A DNA stretch of 64,000 nucleotides from an uncultured Paracoccaceae bacterium (GTDB taxonomy: Bacteria > Pseudomonadota > Alphaproteobacteria > Rhodobacterales > Rhodobacteraceae). The notes below the pieces were generated by a model. It worked only from the letters and a program-made list of their open reading frames with translations, made no database searches and was not told the origin of the DNA. The translations under genes and the position numbers were made by a program. Shown here piece by piece: positions 8,487 through 17,297 of the stretch. The DNA is taken from the NCBI GenBank assembly GCA_938016515.1, contig CALILP010000034.1, positions 1 through 64,000 of the forward strand, in the 5' to 3' direction. Within the stretch, counting starts at the first letter, position 1; every line of letters starts with the position of its first letter.

Positions 8487-10417
8487 CCTGCGTCCTCCAG
8501 CGTAACCATTGCAGCGCCCGCTGTCACTTGGTCGCCTGTTGCAACAGATACGGCGGCCACAACGCCGTCTCGGGGGGCGCGCAAGACATGTTCCATCTTC
8601 ATGGCCTCCAACACGACCATCCGGTCACCGGCAGTGACGTGATCGCCAACAGATACAGTCACCGACCGAACCAATCCAGGCATTGGCGCCATGACGGCAT
8701 CAGCATGGGCCGTCTCTGATGCACGGTCCAGCGGGTCAACAAGTTCGCATGCCACAGCACGATCCGCAAAGACAGTCACAGCACCACCATGACGGATTGC
8801 ATGGGGCATCCGCTCAGAGCCGCAAAACCAAACACCTGAGCGGCGCTTACACGTGACAGAGGTCTTGTCGATTGCAATTTGGATCTGTCCGGGCGCCAAT
8901 ATTTGCAGCGTTGCAGCCAGATCCTTTTCACCACACCGCAGATAAGTGGTTTGAACCAAGGGAGCCCACAACGAGAACCCACTCAATGCCGTGTCCGCCT
9001 GATCAAGATCCGTGGCACAAAGAACCGCCGCTGCAATCTGGGTAAGTGTGATGTCAGGCACTGCACTAAGGGCGTTGATATCGCGGCCAATCAAACCTGT
9101 ATCAACATGTCCGGCTGCAAAATCGGTGTGCACCGCGAGGGCCCGCAAAAAATCCACATTGGTGACAGTACCGGCGATTTGTGTAGCGCCCAGCGCGCAA
9201 GACAGCTTTTGCAAAGCGGATGCACGGTCCGCCCCATGCACAGTGACCTTCGCAATCATCGGGTCGTACCAAGGTGAGATGTCGTCACCCGCTGCGACGC
9301 CACTGTCAATCCGCGCATCCGGCGGAAAGACAAGATGGTCCAACCTTCCGGTCGCAGGCAGGAAACCAGCCGGAACGTCCTCTGCATAGATGCGTGCCTC
9401 AAAGGCATGGCCGTTGATCGTGAGGTCGTCTTGGCAGGCGGGCAATGGCTGGCCCGCGGCAACGCGCAGCTGCCATGCGACCAGATCAACGCCGGTGATG
9501 GCTTCGGTGACCGGATGTTCGACCTGCAGGCGGGTATTCATTTCCATGAACCAGAACCCGTCAGGGCGCAGACCGTCGCTGCCATCGACAATGAATTCAA
9601 CGGTACCCGCGCCTGCGTAGCCAATCGCCTCGGCGGCAGTCACGGCGGCCTGTCCCATCGCCGTGCGCATCTCATCGGTCATGCCGGGTGCCGGGGCTTC
9701 TTCAATGACTTTCTGGTGGCGGCGCTGAAGAGAACAATCCCGCTCGAACAAATGCACAGCACGGGTGCCATCGCCAAAGACCTGCACTTCAATGTGTCGG
9801 GGGCTTTGCACGAATTTCTCTATCAGTACATCTGCGTTGCCAAAGGCTGTCTGGGCTTCTGCCTGCGCTGACGCCAAATTTTCTAGAAAAGTTGTGCCCC
9901 CCGCAACCAAGCGCATGCCTTTGCCACCGCCCCCGGCAACAGCCTTGATCAAAACCGGATAGCCAATCGCATCAGCCTGTTGCGCCAGAAAACCCGCATC
10001 CTGATTTGCCCCATGGTAGCCGGGCACCACGGGCACGTTCGCGGCCTCCATCAAGGCCTTCGCGGCGTCCTTCAACCCCATGGCCCGGATCGCGTCTGCG
10101 GAAGGGCCAATAAACGTCAGCCCCGCCTTAGCGACCGCGTCTACAAATTCAGGGTTCTCGGACAGAAAGCCATATCCGGGATGAATGGCCGCAGCCCCCG
10201 TGTCCAGGGCGGCCTGCACAATCAGGTCACCCCGCAAATAGCTGTCGGCCACCGGTGCAGGACCCAGCCGGACAGCCTCATCAGCCTGCGTCACATGCAA
10301 AGCGCTCGCATCAGCGTCAGAGTAAACTGCAACCGTTTTCACACCCATCCGGCGGGCGGTCTGGATCACGCGACAGGCGATTTCGCCTCGGTTGGCAATC
10401 AGGATTTTGTCAAACAT
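8483..10417 (-). CDS. liuD: Methylcrotonoyl-CoA carboxylase, biotin-containing alpha subunit
   Basis: This is the biotin carboxylase/biotin carrier subunit of 3-methylcrotonyl-CoA carboxylase, which carboxylates 3-methylcrotonyl-CoA in leucine catabolism. In 644 residues it has the N-terminal MFDKILIANRGEIACRVI domain, the ATP-grasp glycine-rich loop AVAGGGGKGMR, the catalytic EMNTRLQVEHPVTE segment and a C-terminal biotinyl domain with EAMKMEH, whose Lys is at about 608. Around residue 175 the coding sequence contains a perfect-looking copy of the intergenic AT palindrome, read in frame as FLENL. It lies downstream of liuB with a 75-nt spacer and overlaps the GST start by 4 nt. Confidence 0.96.
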   Translation of the reverse strand: MFDKILIANRGEIACRVIQTARRMGVKTVAVYSDADASALHVTQADEAVRLGPAPVADSYLRGDLIVQAALDTGAAAIHPGYGFLSENPEFVDAVAKAGLTFIGPSADAIRAMGLKDAAKALMEAANVPVVPGYHGANQDAGFLAQQADAIGYPVLIKAVAGGGGKGMRLVAGGTTFLENLASAQAEAQTAFGNADVLIEKFVQSPRHIEVQVFGDGTRAVHLFERDCSLQRRHQKVIEEAPAPGMTDEMRTAMGQAAVTAAEAIGYAGAGTVEFIVDGSDGLRPDGFWFMEMNTRLQVEHPVTEAITGVDLVAWQLRVAAGQPLPACQDDLTINGHAFEARIYAEDVPAGFLPATGRLDHLVFPPDARIDSGVAAGDDISPWYDPMIAKVTVHGADRASALQKLSCALGATQIAGTVTNVDFLRALAVHTDFAAGHVDTGLIGRDINALSAVPDITLTQIAAAVLCATDLDQADTALSGFSLWAPLVQTTYLRCGEKDLAATLQILAPGQIQIAIDKTSVTCKRRSGVWFCGSERMPHAIRHGGAVTVFADRAVACELVDPLDRASETAHADAVMAPMPGLVRSVTVSVGDHVTAGDRMVVLEAMKMEHVLRAPRDGVVAAVSVATGDQVTAGAAMVTLEDAG

Positions 10418-10441
10418 CCGCAGGCCTCCTCAACTGACCAA

Positions 10442-10462
10442 CAAATTTTCGCAGAAAATTTG
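10442..10462. repeat. AT-rich palindrome (module A) of the dispersed repeat
   Basis: CAAATTTTC-GCA-GAAAATTTG is a 9-bp perfect inverted repeat with a 3-nt centre, in the spacer between liuB and liuD. The same palindrome, usually with centre TA, recurs at 26263-26282, 33514-33533 and 52668-52687, and inside liuD at 9875-9894. Confidence 0.85.
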
Positions 10463-10492
10463 GTTGCCTCGGTTTCTTTTCGACAACGCGCC

Positions 10493-12067
10493 TCACATCC
10501 GAAACACGCCAAACTGCGTGTCCTCTATGGGTTTGTTCATCGCAGCGGCCAGTGACAAGGCCAACACGTCTCGGGATTGACGCGGATCGATTACCCCGTC
10601 GTCCCATAGCCGGGCAGAAGCGTATAGCGGATGGGATTGTGCTGCGAACATATCAATCGTGGGTTGCTTGAAGGCTGCCTCGTCTGCGTCCGACCACTCC
10701 TTTCCTGACCGCTCCAATGCGTCCCGTTTCACAGTTGCCAAAACACCTGCCGCCTGCTCTCCGCCCATCACTGAAATCCGAGACGTCGGCCAAGACCACA
10801 TGAAATCTGGCGAATAGGCCCGTCCGGCCAATCCGTAATTCCCAGCCCCAAAAGACCCGCCAATCACCATCGTAATCTTGGGCACCTTGGTCGTGGCAAC
10901 AGCCGTCACCATCTTGGCGCCATGTCGGGCAATGCCTTCGTTCTCGTACTTTTGACCAACCATAAACCCGGTGATGTTCTGCAAGAACACCAAGGGGATT
11001 TTGCGCTGGCTGCACAATTCAATGAAATGGGCGCCCTTTTGGGCAGCTTCAGAGAACAAAACGCCGTTGTTGGCAATAATCCCGCAGGGCCAGCCATCAA
11101 TATGGGCAAACCCGGTGACAAGGGTTTCCCCAAACCGGGCTTTGAACTCATCAAACCGAGACCCATCCACGACGCGGCGGATCACCTCGCGGCAGTCGTA
11201 GGGTGTGCGCAAATCGGCGGGAACAACATCAAACAAGGTGTCCGGGTCTTCCACGGGTGGTTCAGGCGGCAATCGGGATGCCGTCTGCACAGACGGAAGG
11301 GAACATGACGCCACCGCCTGACGCACCAAAGCCAAGGCATGCGCGTCATCTTCAGCCAGATAATCAGCCACGCCAGACAAGCGAGTATGTACGTCGCCGC
11401 CGCCCAAGTCTTCGGCGCTGACGATCTCGCCTGTGGCCGCTTTGACCAACGGCGGGCCGGCCAGAAAGATCGTGCCTTGCTCTTTCACGATGATCGAGAC
11501 GTCGGCCATCGCGGGCACATAGGCGCCCCCTGCAGTACAGGATCCCATAACAGCCGCAATCTGGGGGATGCCCTGCGCGGACATATTCGCCTGATTGTAA
11601 AATATCCGGCCAAAGTGGTCGCGGTCCGGGAAGACCTCGTCCTGATTTGGCAAGTTGGCACCACCACTGTCCACCAGATAGACACAGGGCAAATGGCAGG
11701 CCGCAGCAATTTCTTGCGCCCGCAGGTGCTTTTTGACGGTCATCGGATAGTACGTCCCACCCTTCACGGTGGCATCGTTACACACCACCATGACCTGCCG
11801 ACCAGACACACGTCCCACACCTGCGATGACGCCCGCACAGGGGGCCGCGTCGTCGTACATTCCATAAGCAGCCGTGGCGCCCACCTCTAGAAACGGCGAA
11901 CCGGGATCAAGCAGATTGGCGACCCGCTCTCGCGGCAGCATTTTGCCGCGGCTGATGTGGCGGGCGCAGGATTTCTCTCCGCCCCCTGCCGCAGCTGCGG
12001 CTGCTGCCTCTGCGACCACGGCCAAAGCGGCTTCGTGTGCAGCACGTCCTGTCAAGTCTTGCGTCAT
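10493..12067 (-). CDS. liuB: Methylcrotonoyl-CoA carboxylase, carboxyltransferase beta subunit
   Basis: This is the carboxyltransferase subunit that moves CO2 from biotin on LiuD to 3-methylcrotonyl-CoA. The 524-residue protein has the two crotonase-like halves of the acyl-CoA carboxyltransferase family: an N-terminal half with [21 protein letters not shown] and [13 protein letters not shown], and a C-terminal half with [19 protein letters not shown] and [20 protein letters not shown]. These are typical of MCC beta. The start overlaps the upstream small secreted protein gene by 4 nt. Confidence 0.96.
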   Translation of the reverse strand: MTQDLTGRAAHEAALAVVAEAAAAAAAGGGEKSCARHISRGKMLPRERVANLLDPGSPFLEVGATAAYGMYDDAAPCAGVIAGVGRVSGRQVMVVCNDATVKGGTYYPMTVKKHLRAQEIAAACHLPCVYLVDSGGANLPNQDEVFPDRDHFGRIFYNQANMSAQGIPQIAAVMGSCTAGGAYVPAMADVSIIVKEQGTIFLAGPPLVKAATGEIVSAEDLGGGDVHTRLSGVADYLAEDDAHALALVRQAVASCSLPSVQTASRLPPEPPVEDPDTLFDVVPADLRTPYDCREVIRRVVDGSRFDEFKARFGETLVTGFAHIDGWPCGIIANNGVLFSEAAQKGAHFIELCSQRKIPLVFLQNITGFMVGQKYENEGIARHGAKMVTAVATTKVPKITMVIGGSFGAGNYGLAGRAYSPDFMWSWPTSRISVMGGEQAAGVLATVKRDALERSGKEWSDADEAAFKQPTIDMFAAQSHPLYASARLWDDGVIDPRQSRDVLALSLAAAMNKPIEDTQFGVFRM

Positions 12068-12543
12068 TGGGGTCCCGCCATATCGCGCAGCGCCAGTGCG
12101 CGGCTTGCTGTCATTATCATCCGGCAGTTACTTGCAGCGATGTTGCGCATAGAGCCACCGCCCCACCGATCATATTGCAACCCACAGTCGGCATCGCGAA
12201 ATGCGATCCAGGCGCGTTGCGCATCTCGCAAGCTGTCGGTAAGCGTAGCACCATCAGATCGGGCCCCAAACTGCTGTCGTAGATCGGTGTAGGCTTCATT
12301 CAGGATCGAATCCCAATCGGTCGTTTCAGCCGTGATACAGGTCACGATGCCCAATGTGGTGCTGCCACCCGGTTGCGCCTGACATGCGTTTGCGGCGTCA
12401 CCCAGACAGGCCGGATATATGTCACCGATAGCTGTCTGCGCGTAACAGGCCTGCACGGCCCCTGTGGCAATGGTCGGCTCTTGTGCGTGCACGCCAGAGG
12501 TCCAGACCAAAGCAGTGATGAAAGCAAAAAGGGATCGCATCAT
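12064..12543 (-). CDS. Secreted DUF1311/LprI-like protein 1
   Basis: This 159-residue protein has a cleavable signal peptide (hydrophobic stretch ending SGVHAQ, about residue 21) and a DUF1311 (lysozyme-inhibitor LprI-like) domain. The family pattern is visible: paired cysteines, then [11 protein letters not shown], then [17 protein letters not shown] and a final short helix. The homologous segments in the two sister genes upstream are LNATFQGLLETQ and LNEAYQHLLRLA. Its start and stop both overlap neighbours by 4 nt (ATGA). A periplasmic location is likely. The link to leucine catabolism is unexplained. Confidence 0.8.
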   Translation of the reverse strand: MMRSLFAFITALVWTSGVHAQEPTIATGAVQACYAQTAIGDIYPACLGDAANACQAQPGGSTTLGIVTCITAETTDWDSILNEAYTDLRQQFGARSDGATLTDSLRDAQRAWIAFRDADCGLQYDRWGGGSMRNIAASNCRMIMTASRALALRDMAGPQ

Positions 12544-12854
12544 ACAGCTCCTTCAATACCAGCAACCGCGCGCAATTGGCCACGCGGCCCCGCCGGATAC
12601 TCAAACACAGCACCTTCGGGGTGCGTGCAAATGACGATCAGTCGAACATCTTCGCGGGGACTTGTGGTGGCCAAGCAATCCGTCAGTGCCGCGCCATCCC
12701 CTACATCGGCGACATAGATCTGTGCGTAATGCGTAATGATATCCGTCTCGGACACCGGTTGCCCCAGTCGTAGACCAAAGTAGCCAGCAAGAACAATCAA
12801 CCCCGCAAGAGGCGCGAATATCCACCGAGACTTTGCAACAGTCACTGGGCCCAT
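12540..12854 (-). CDS. Small single-pass membrane protein in the liu operon
   Basis: This protein of about 104 residues has one hydrophobic segment (WIFAPLAGLIVLAGYFGL) near the N-terminus and a short extracytoplasmic domain containing two cysteines (TDCLATTS and VICTHPEG). The ORF track begins at 12953, which would bury the start deep in the upstream gene. ATG at 12854, or GTG at 12845 forming a GTGA overlap with the upstream stop, is more likely because every other junction here is a 4-nt overlap. I do not recognise the family. It lies between two DUF1311 genes and is probably co-translated with them. Confidence 0.65.
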   Translation of the reverse strand: MGPVTVAKSRWIFAPLAGLIVLAGYFGLRLGQPVSETDIITHYAQIYVADVGDGAALTDCLATTSPREDVRLIVICTHPEGAVFEYPAGPRGQLRAVAGIEGAV

Positions 12855-13381
12855 CCCTTCAGGAACAAAGCCTGTTGCGCGGTCAGCACCATCTGGCAAG
12901 ACGCCAGCGCCGGGCCACCACCCGTGCCGCCGCCCCATTGCAGATAATCCCATTCACAAGCCGCATCGCGATAGGCGATCCACTGTCGTTGCATCGCGCG
13001 CATCTGAGCTACCAGATCTGGATAGTCTTCACGAAACGCACGCAACTCTGCAGTCGCCGTTGCCTGTGTTTCCAACAAGCCCTGAAAGGTTGCGTTCAAG
13101 CGGGCATCCCAATCATCCCGCTCTGCCCCATTGCAAAAGCCATACGCGACATTCGATCCTTGCGAGCGGGCAAAACAGGCGTCTGCGCCGACCCCGATAC
13201 ATTGGGAGGGCTCAACGATGGATTGGCTCAGGCAGTTTGCAAGATCGTCAGGATCATAAACGGGGACCTCCTGCGCAAACACTGCAGATCCCGTCGACGC
13301 GAAAAGCACGATCACCCCGACCCGCGCCAAGGGCGCTGCGCGTGACTGTAAGACCGCGATATGTTTGAAATGGCTCATCAA
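12842..13381 (-). CDS. Secreted DUF1311/LprI-like protein 2
   Basis: This is a 179-residue DUF1311-type protein. The N-terminus is a signal peptide preceded by a short charged stretch (hydrophobic core ARVGVIVLFASTGSAVFAQ). The mature part has the family's cysteine pairs (LANCLS, QCIGVGADACFA), a central helix with WDARLNATFQGLL, and MQRQWIAYRDAACEWDYLQWGGG, which closely parallels the other two paralogues. The start lies 9 nt after the previous paralogue's stop. It is probably periplasmic. LprI proteins inhibit lysozyme in mycobacteria, but that function is not shown for this branch. Confidence 0.8.
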   Translation of the reverse strand: MMSHFKHIAVLQSRAAPLARVGVIVLFASTGSAVFAQEVPVYDPDDLANCLSQSIVEPSQCIGVGADACFARSQGSNVAYGFCNGAERDDWDARLNATFQGLLETQATATAELRAFREDYPDLVAQMRAMQRQWIAYRDAACEWDYLQWGGGTGGGPALASCQMVLTAQQALFLKGWAQ

Positions 13382-13390
13382 ACCGCGCCC

Positions 13391-13885
13391 TCAGTTCTCA
13401 TAATCGCGACGTAGTCCGCGCAAGATGAAATGTTGCCGCGCCGTATGTTCTGACACGCAGCTATGGTACGCAGGGCCAGCGGCTGATCCAAAGGGTGCAG
13501 CCAGCGCAATCGCATTGCCGCAAGAGGCGTCACGATACCCGATCCACGCAAGCTGCATTTCCTGCAAGGCGATCTGCAAGTTGTCGGGCGCATATCCCAG
13601 ATCCTGCCCTTCACGATCCCGAGCCAGTCTGAGTAGGTGCTGATAGGCCTCGTTGAGCGCCCGATCCCAAAACGCGGCCTCGGCCTCGTGACATGCACCC
13701 AGCACGATGTTCGTGCCGCCACCGTTTTTCTGGGCACAGTCATGGGCGGCCTGACCCACACATATCATCGGATTGTCCTGCACACCCAGACAGCGGTCGA
13801 TCCAATGCCCGTCCACCACAAAATCCTGGGCCCATGCAGAACTGGCCGAGGCCATCACGATTGTGCACACCAGCCGCCTGATCAC
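13391..13885 (-). CDS. Secreted DUF1311/LprI-like protein 3
   Basis: This is the third DUF1311 paralogue of the operon, 164 residues, with a signal peptide ending SSAWAQ (about residue 20). The mature protein shows IDRCLGVQDNPMICVGQAAHDCAQ, then WDRALNEAYQHLLRLA and MQLAWIGYRDASCGN, the same cysteine and Trp/Tyr-Arg-Asp pattern as its two neighbours. It follows liuA directly with a 4-nt overlap, so expression should be tied to isovaleryl-CoA dehydrogenase. Three diverged copies side by side point to old tandem duplication. Confidence 0.8.
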   Translation of the reverse strand: MIRRLVCTIVMASASSAWAQDFVVDGHWIDRCLGVQDNPMICVGQAAHDCAQKNGGGTNIVLGACHEAEAAFWDRALNEAYQHLLRLARDREGQDLGYAPDNLQIALQEMQLAWIGYRDASCGNAIALAAPFGSAAGPAYHSCVSEHTARQHFILRGLRRDYEN

Positions 13886-15045
13886 CCCATCGCCCCCATC
13901 ATTTCGCGGCCGACCAGCATGCGGCGAATTTCGGACGTCCCGGCCCCGATTTCCATCAGCTTGGCGTCCCGGAACAGCCGGGCCACAGGTGCGTCGTTCA
14001 GAAAACCGGCCCCGCCCATCGCCTGCACAGCCTGATGGGCCTGTTTCATCGCCTCTTCGGAGGCGTAAAGACAGCAGGCCGCAGCATCCTGCCGGGTGAC
14101 AGTGCCATTGTCACAAGCGCGGGCGACCTCGTAGACATAGGCGCGGGCCGAGTTCATCGCCGTATACATATCCGCGATCTTGCCCTGCATCAGTTGGAAG
14201 CTCCCAATCGGCTGCCCAAATTGTTTACGACTGGACAGATACGGCATGACTTCGTCCAAACAGGCCGCCATGATCCCCAGGCCAATGCCTGCCAGCACCA
14301 CCCGCTCATAGTCGAGGCCTGACATCAGGACGCGGACGCCTTTGCCTTCTTCGCCCAGGACGTTCTCAAACGGGACGTGGACATCGTCAAAGATCAGCTC
14401 TGCTGTATTTGATCCACGCATCCCCAGCTTGTCAAAGTGGGGCGACGTGCTGAACCCGATCATCTCTTTTTCGATCAGAAAGGCCGTGATACCCTTGGCG
14501 CCTGCATCCGGGTCTGTCTTTGCATAAACGACCAAAGTATCCGCATCGGGCCCATTGGTGATCCAGTATTTATTGCCGTTCAGCCGGAAATGATCATTTC
14601 GCTTTTCGGCGCGCAACGACATGGACACAACGTCAGACCCGGCACCTGCCTCGGACATGGCCAAGGCACCAACATGTTCACCAGACACCAGTCGCGGCAG
14701 GTACTTTGACCGCTGTTCGTCAGACCCATTCAACTTGATTTGGTTCACACACAGATTGGAATGCGCCCCATATGACAACGACACCGAAGCACTGGCCCGC
14801 GCGATTTCTTCTACTGCGACGGTATGGGCCAAGTATGACATCCCTGCCCCGCCATAGGTTTCGTCCACCGTCACACCAAGAAGCCCCAGATCGCCCATCT
14901 CGCGCCATAAGGCCGCCGGAAAGACGTTGTCGCTATCGATCTTTGCGGCCATCGGCTTGACGCGCTCCTGCGCCCAGCCGTGCACCATATCGCGCAGGGC
15001 ATTCACGTCGTCCCCAAGATCAAATGTCATGGATGCCTGAAACAT
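13882..15045 (-). CDS. liuA: Isovaleryl-CoA dehydrogenase
   Basis: This FAD-dependent acyl-CoA dehydrogenase oxidises isovaleryl-CoA to 3-methylcrotonyl-CoA, the first committed step of the liu pathway. The 387-residue protein has the acyl-CoA dehydrogenase layout: AMSEAGAGSDVVSMSLRA (FAD/substrate contact), the GLDYERVVLAGIGLGIM segment carrying the catalytic Glu of IVD-type enzymes, and the C-terminal GAGTSEIRRMLVGREMMG. The track start at 15087 is replaced by ATG 15045, because GGAGGGG lies 8 nt upstream of it and MFQASMTFDLGDDV is the usual roseobacter IVD start. It leads the operon, with a palindromic candidate operator just upstream. Confidence 0.95.
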   Translation of the reverse strand: MFQASMTFDLGDDVNALRDMVHGWAQERVKPMAAKIDSDNVFPAALWREMGDLGLLGVTVDETYGGAGMSYLAHTVAVEEIARASASVSLSYGAHSNLCVNQIKLNGSDEQRSKYLPRLVSGEHVGALAMSEAGAGSDVVSMSLRAEKRNDHFRLNGNKYWITNGPDADTLVVYAKTDPDAGAKGITAFLIEKEMIGFSTSPHFDKLGMRGSNTAELIFDDVHVPFENVLGEEGKGVRVLMSGLDYERVVLAGIGLGIMAACLDEVMPYLSSRKQFGQPIGSFQLMQGKIADMYTAMNSARAYVYEVARACDNGTVTRQDAAACCLYASEEAMKQAHQAVQAMGGAGFLNDAPVARLFRDAKLMEIGAGTSEIRRMLVGREMMGAMG

Positions 15046-15070
15046 AGACGAATCCCCTCCGCATGGATTT

Positions 15071-15088
15071 ATTGAACGCTTGTTCAAT
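15071..15088. promoter_or_regulatory. Palindromic candidate operator upstream of liuA
   Basis: ATTGAACGCTTGTTCAAT is a perfect 7-bp inverted repeat with a 4-nt centre, 26 nt upstream of the chosen liuA start. The symmetry suits a dimeric repressor. TetR-type acyl-CoA-responsive regulators often bind such TTGAAC/GTTCAA-like dyads, but no regulator gene is in view, so its identity is unknown. Confidence 0.5.
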
Positions 15089-15237
15089 TATAGGCGGAGG
15101 AGAACGGATCGGTCAACGTCCCATATGTGCAGGAAGGATTCTGGCGATACCCAAGGCACGCCAAGGATCGCACCAATGAAGCCGCGTCAACGAAAAGGGG
15201 CCCCACCATCAAAAGAGGGCAACATAAAAAAGTAACG

Positions 15238-16431
15238 TCAGGCGCTTTGAAATACGGCTGATACTTCGGCCCGAATGATCCGGGCGATCAACGCGCAATC
15301 CTCAAGGGAAAACGTGAGCGGCAAGCGCATATCGACAACCCCGGCCAAGACGCGGTCGCTTGTAGGCATCGGCGCAGTCGGCGCATATCGCCAGCTGTCG
15401 TAGCGCGAGGTAAAGCCAGCAGGCTCTGCACCACCGAACCACTTCAGCTCTACACCCCTTGCCTTACAGCGGTCGATCACCTCACCCACTGCATCCGCAG
15501 ACCAGTCCAACAGCAAGAACTGAAATGACGAGGCGACGAACCCCTCCTTTGCAGGTCGATCAATCAAGGCCAGCCCCGGCACATCCTGCAGCCCATCCTC
15601 GACCACACGGTACCGATCATTCCACCGATCACATTGTGTCCGTAGGTCTTTTAACTGAGGGCGCAGGATCGCGGCCCGCAGATTATCCATCCGGCCAGAG
15701 ATATTCGGGGTCTCGTATTTAATCTGGGCAAAGGCCTCTGGCGGCGGGGCAGCGCGGTGCTTTTCAAACAGCATGTAGCTGCCAGAAAGCATAATCGCGC
15801 GGGCCATCACCTCTGGGTCGTCGGTGATCAGAAAACCGCCCTCGCCCGAATTAATGTGCTTATAGGTCTGGGTCGAAAAACACCCAACTTTGCCCCAGCG
15901 ACCACTTGGCATCCCGTCCCAATGGGCCCCCATGGTATGGGCGCAATCCTCGATCACGGTGACACCAGCGGCATCACATAGCGCCATCAGGGCATCCATG
16001 TCGCAGATATGACCGCGCATATGTGACAGCATCAGCACCTTGGCCTGATCCAGCTTGGTCGCCAGATCGTCCAGATCAATCACCAAGTCTTCGGTGACAC
16101 CAACAAACACCGGCACCGCACCGACCGCGGCAATCGACCCCGGAACGGGGGCCAACGTGAAGGCGTTTGTCAGAACCCTGTCACCCGAACGGACGCCTAA
16201 AGCGCGCAAGGCCGTGGCCATCGCATACCCACCTGAGGCAACGGCGAGGCAATACTTAGCCCCGACCAAATCAGCGAATTCTTCTTCCAGCAATGCCGCT
16301 TCGGCGATCTCATCGCCGTGGGTGTTATAGCGGTGCAAGCGCCCGGACTGCATGACAGCCATCGCGGCTGCCATCGCGGCCTGCGGGATCGGTTCTTGCT
16401 GGGTGAAACTGCCGGTGAAATTCTGTGTCAT
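15238..16431 (-). CDS. DegT/DnrJ/EryC1/StrS-type PLP aminotransferase
   Basis: This is a fold-type I PLP enzyme of the DegT/DnrJ/EryC1/StrS (sugar aminotransferase) family, about 397 residues. Visible features are GAKYCLAVASGGYAMATALRALG (PLP phosphate site), VIEDCAHTMGAHWDG (the Asp contacting the PLP ring) and FSTQTYKHINSGEGGFLI, where the Lys of YKH is the Schiff-base lysine. The chosen start is ATG 16431 (MTQNFTGSF). The track's 16467 start is a TTG with no better ribosome site. Members usually aminate nucleotide-linked keto sugars, but some act on inositols or other small ketones. Without neighbouring sugar genes the substrate stays open. Confidence 0.85.
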   Translation of the reverse strand: MTQNFTGSFTQQEPIPQAAMAAAMAVMQSGRLHRYNTHGDEIAEAALLEEEFADLVGAKYCLAVASGGYAMATALRALGVRSGDRVLTNAFTLAPVPGSIAAVGAVPVFVGVTEDLVIDLDDLATKLDQAKVLMLSHMRGHICDMDALMALCDAAGVTVIEDCAHTMGAHWDGMPSGRWGKVGCFSTQTYKHINSGEGGFLITDDPEVMARAIMLSGSYMLFEKHRAAPPPEAFAQIKYETPNISGRMDNLRAAILRPQLKDLRTQCDRWNDRYRVVEDGLQDVPGLALIDRPAKEGFVASSFQFLLLDWSADAVGEVIDRCKARGVELKWFGGAEPAGFTSRYDSWRYAPTAPMPTSDRVLAGVVDMRLPLTFSLEDCALIARIIRAEVSAVFQSA

Positions 16432-16511
16432 CAGGAGACTTTGAAAGCGCAGATCACGGCGCGTCAATGGGACCGCGCATTTGTTCGCAAAGACTAATCT
16501 ACAATTTCGGA

Positions 16512-17177
16512 TTACCCGATAAGGCGACTGACCTCTGCATGCAGCTCGTCAAAGTGGTTGATGGTTCCTTCTGGCTTTAGCGCATGAACGTCATCGCCGC
16601 AGGGGCCGAAGGTGACAAGGATCGACGGGACACCTGCATTGCGGGACGTATCGCGATCTGTCTGGGTGTCCCCGATCAAAACGGTCTGATCTGGATGCCC
16701 GCCAGCCCGGCGCACCGTTTCGCGCAGGTGTTCCGGGTCAGGCTTGCGGACAGGAAGACTGTCAGACCCCAAAAGCGCCCCGAAGGCGTCGCGCACCCCA
16801 AGCGAGCGCATCAGATCCTCGGCCTGCCGAAATGGCTTGTTGGTACATATGCCGACTTTGTAGCCATCCCGCTTCAACGCTTCGACCGCATCCATTGCAC
16901 CGGGATACAGAAACGTGTGGGTGTCTAGGTCAGCAGCATAGGCCTCGATGAAGCGCGGGAATTCGGCGTCGACTGTATCCTCGTTCCAGACGAAACCGGG
17001 CACCCGACTAAACCCTAGCCGAAGCATGGCACGCGCACCCTTCACGGCCGTGCCAGCGTCGCCGGGTCCCAGCAGGTCGCCCAACCCAAGGCTGCGAAAC
17101 CTCACATTTGCCGCAGCCAGCAAGTCCCCGCTGGTATCTGCAAGTGTCCCATCCAAATCAAACATTACACTGCGCAT
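16512..17177 (-). CDS. HAD-IA hydrolase, phosphoglycolate phosphatase-like
   Basis: This is a 221-residue HAD-superfamily phosphatase with all four motifs: FDLDGTLADTS (nucleophile and acid Asp) at about residues 5-12, ICTNKP (Ser/Thr motif II), RKPDPEHLRETVRRAGG (Lys, motif III) and VLIGDTQTDRDTSRNAG (motif IV). This pattern and length match phosphoglycolate phosphatase (Gph), which removes 2-phosphoglycolate formed during DNA repair or by Rubisco. I chose ATG 17177 because AAGGGG sits 6 nt before it. The upstream in-frame ATG (17183) overlaps that site, and the track start is 33 codons longer. It is divergent from glmU. Confidence 0.82.
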   Translation of the reverse strand: MRSVMFDLDGTLADTSGDLLAAANVRFRSLGLGDLLGPGDAGTAVKGARAMLRLGFSRVPGFVWNEDTVDAEFPRFIEAYAADLDTHTFLYPGAMDAVEALKRDGYKVGICTNKPFRQAEDLMRSLGVRDAFGALLGSDSLPVRKPDPEHLRETVRRAGGHPDQTVLIGDTQTDRDTSRNAGVPSILVTFGPCGDDVHALKPEGTINHFDELHAEVSRLIG

Positions 17178-17297
17178 TTGCATCCCCTTGCTGTTCGCTT
17201 TCTCTGTAACGAAGCGTAAACGGAAGTGAAGCCCTGCTACTTGCTCTTGGCCCTTGCTAAGGTAGAAGGGCACCAATGAAATAACGGCGGCAAGCGA

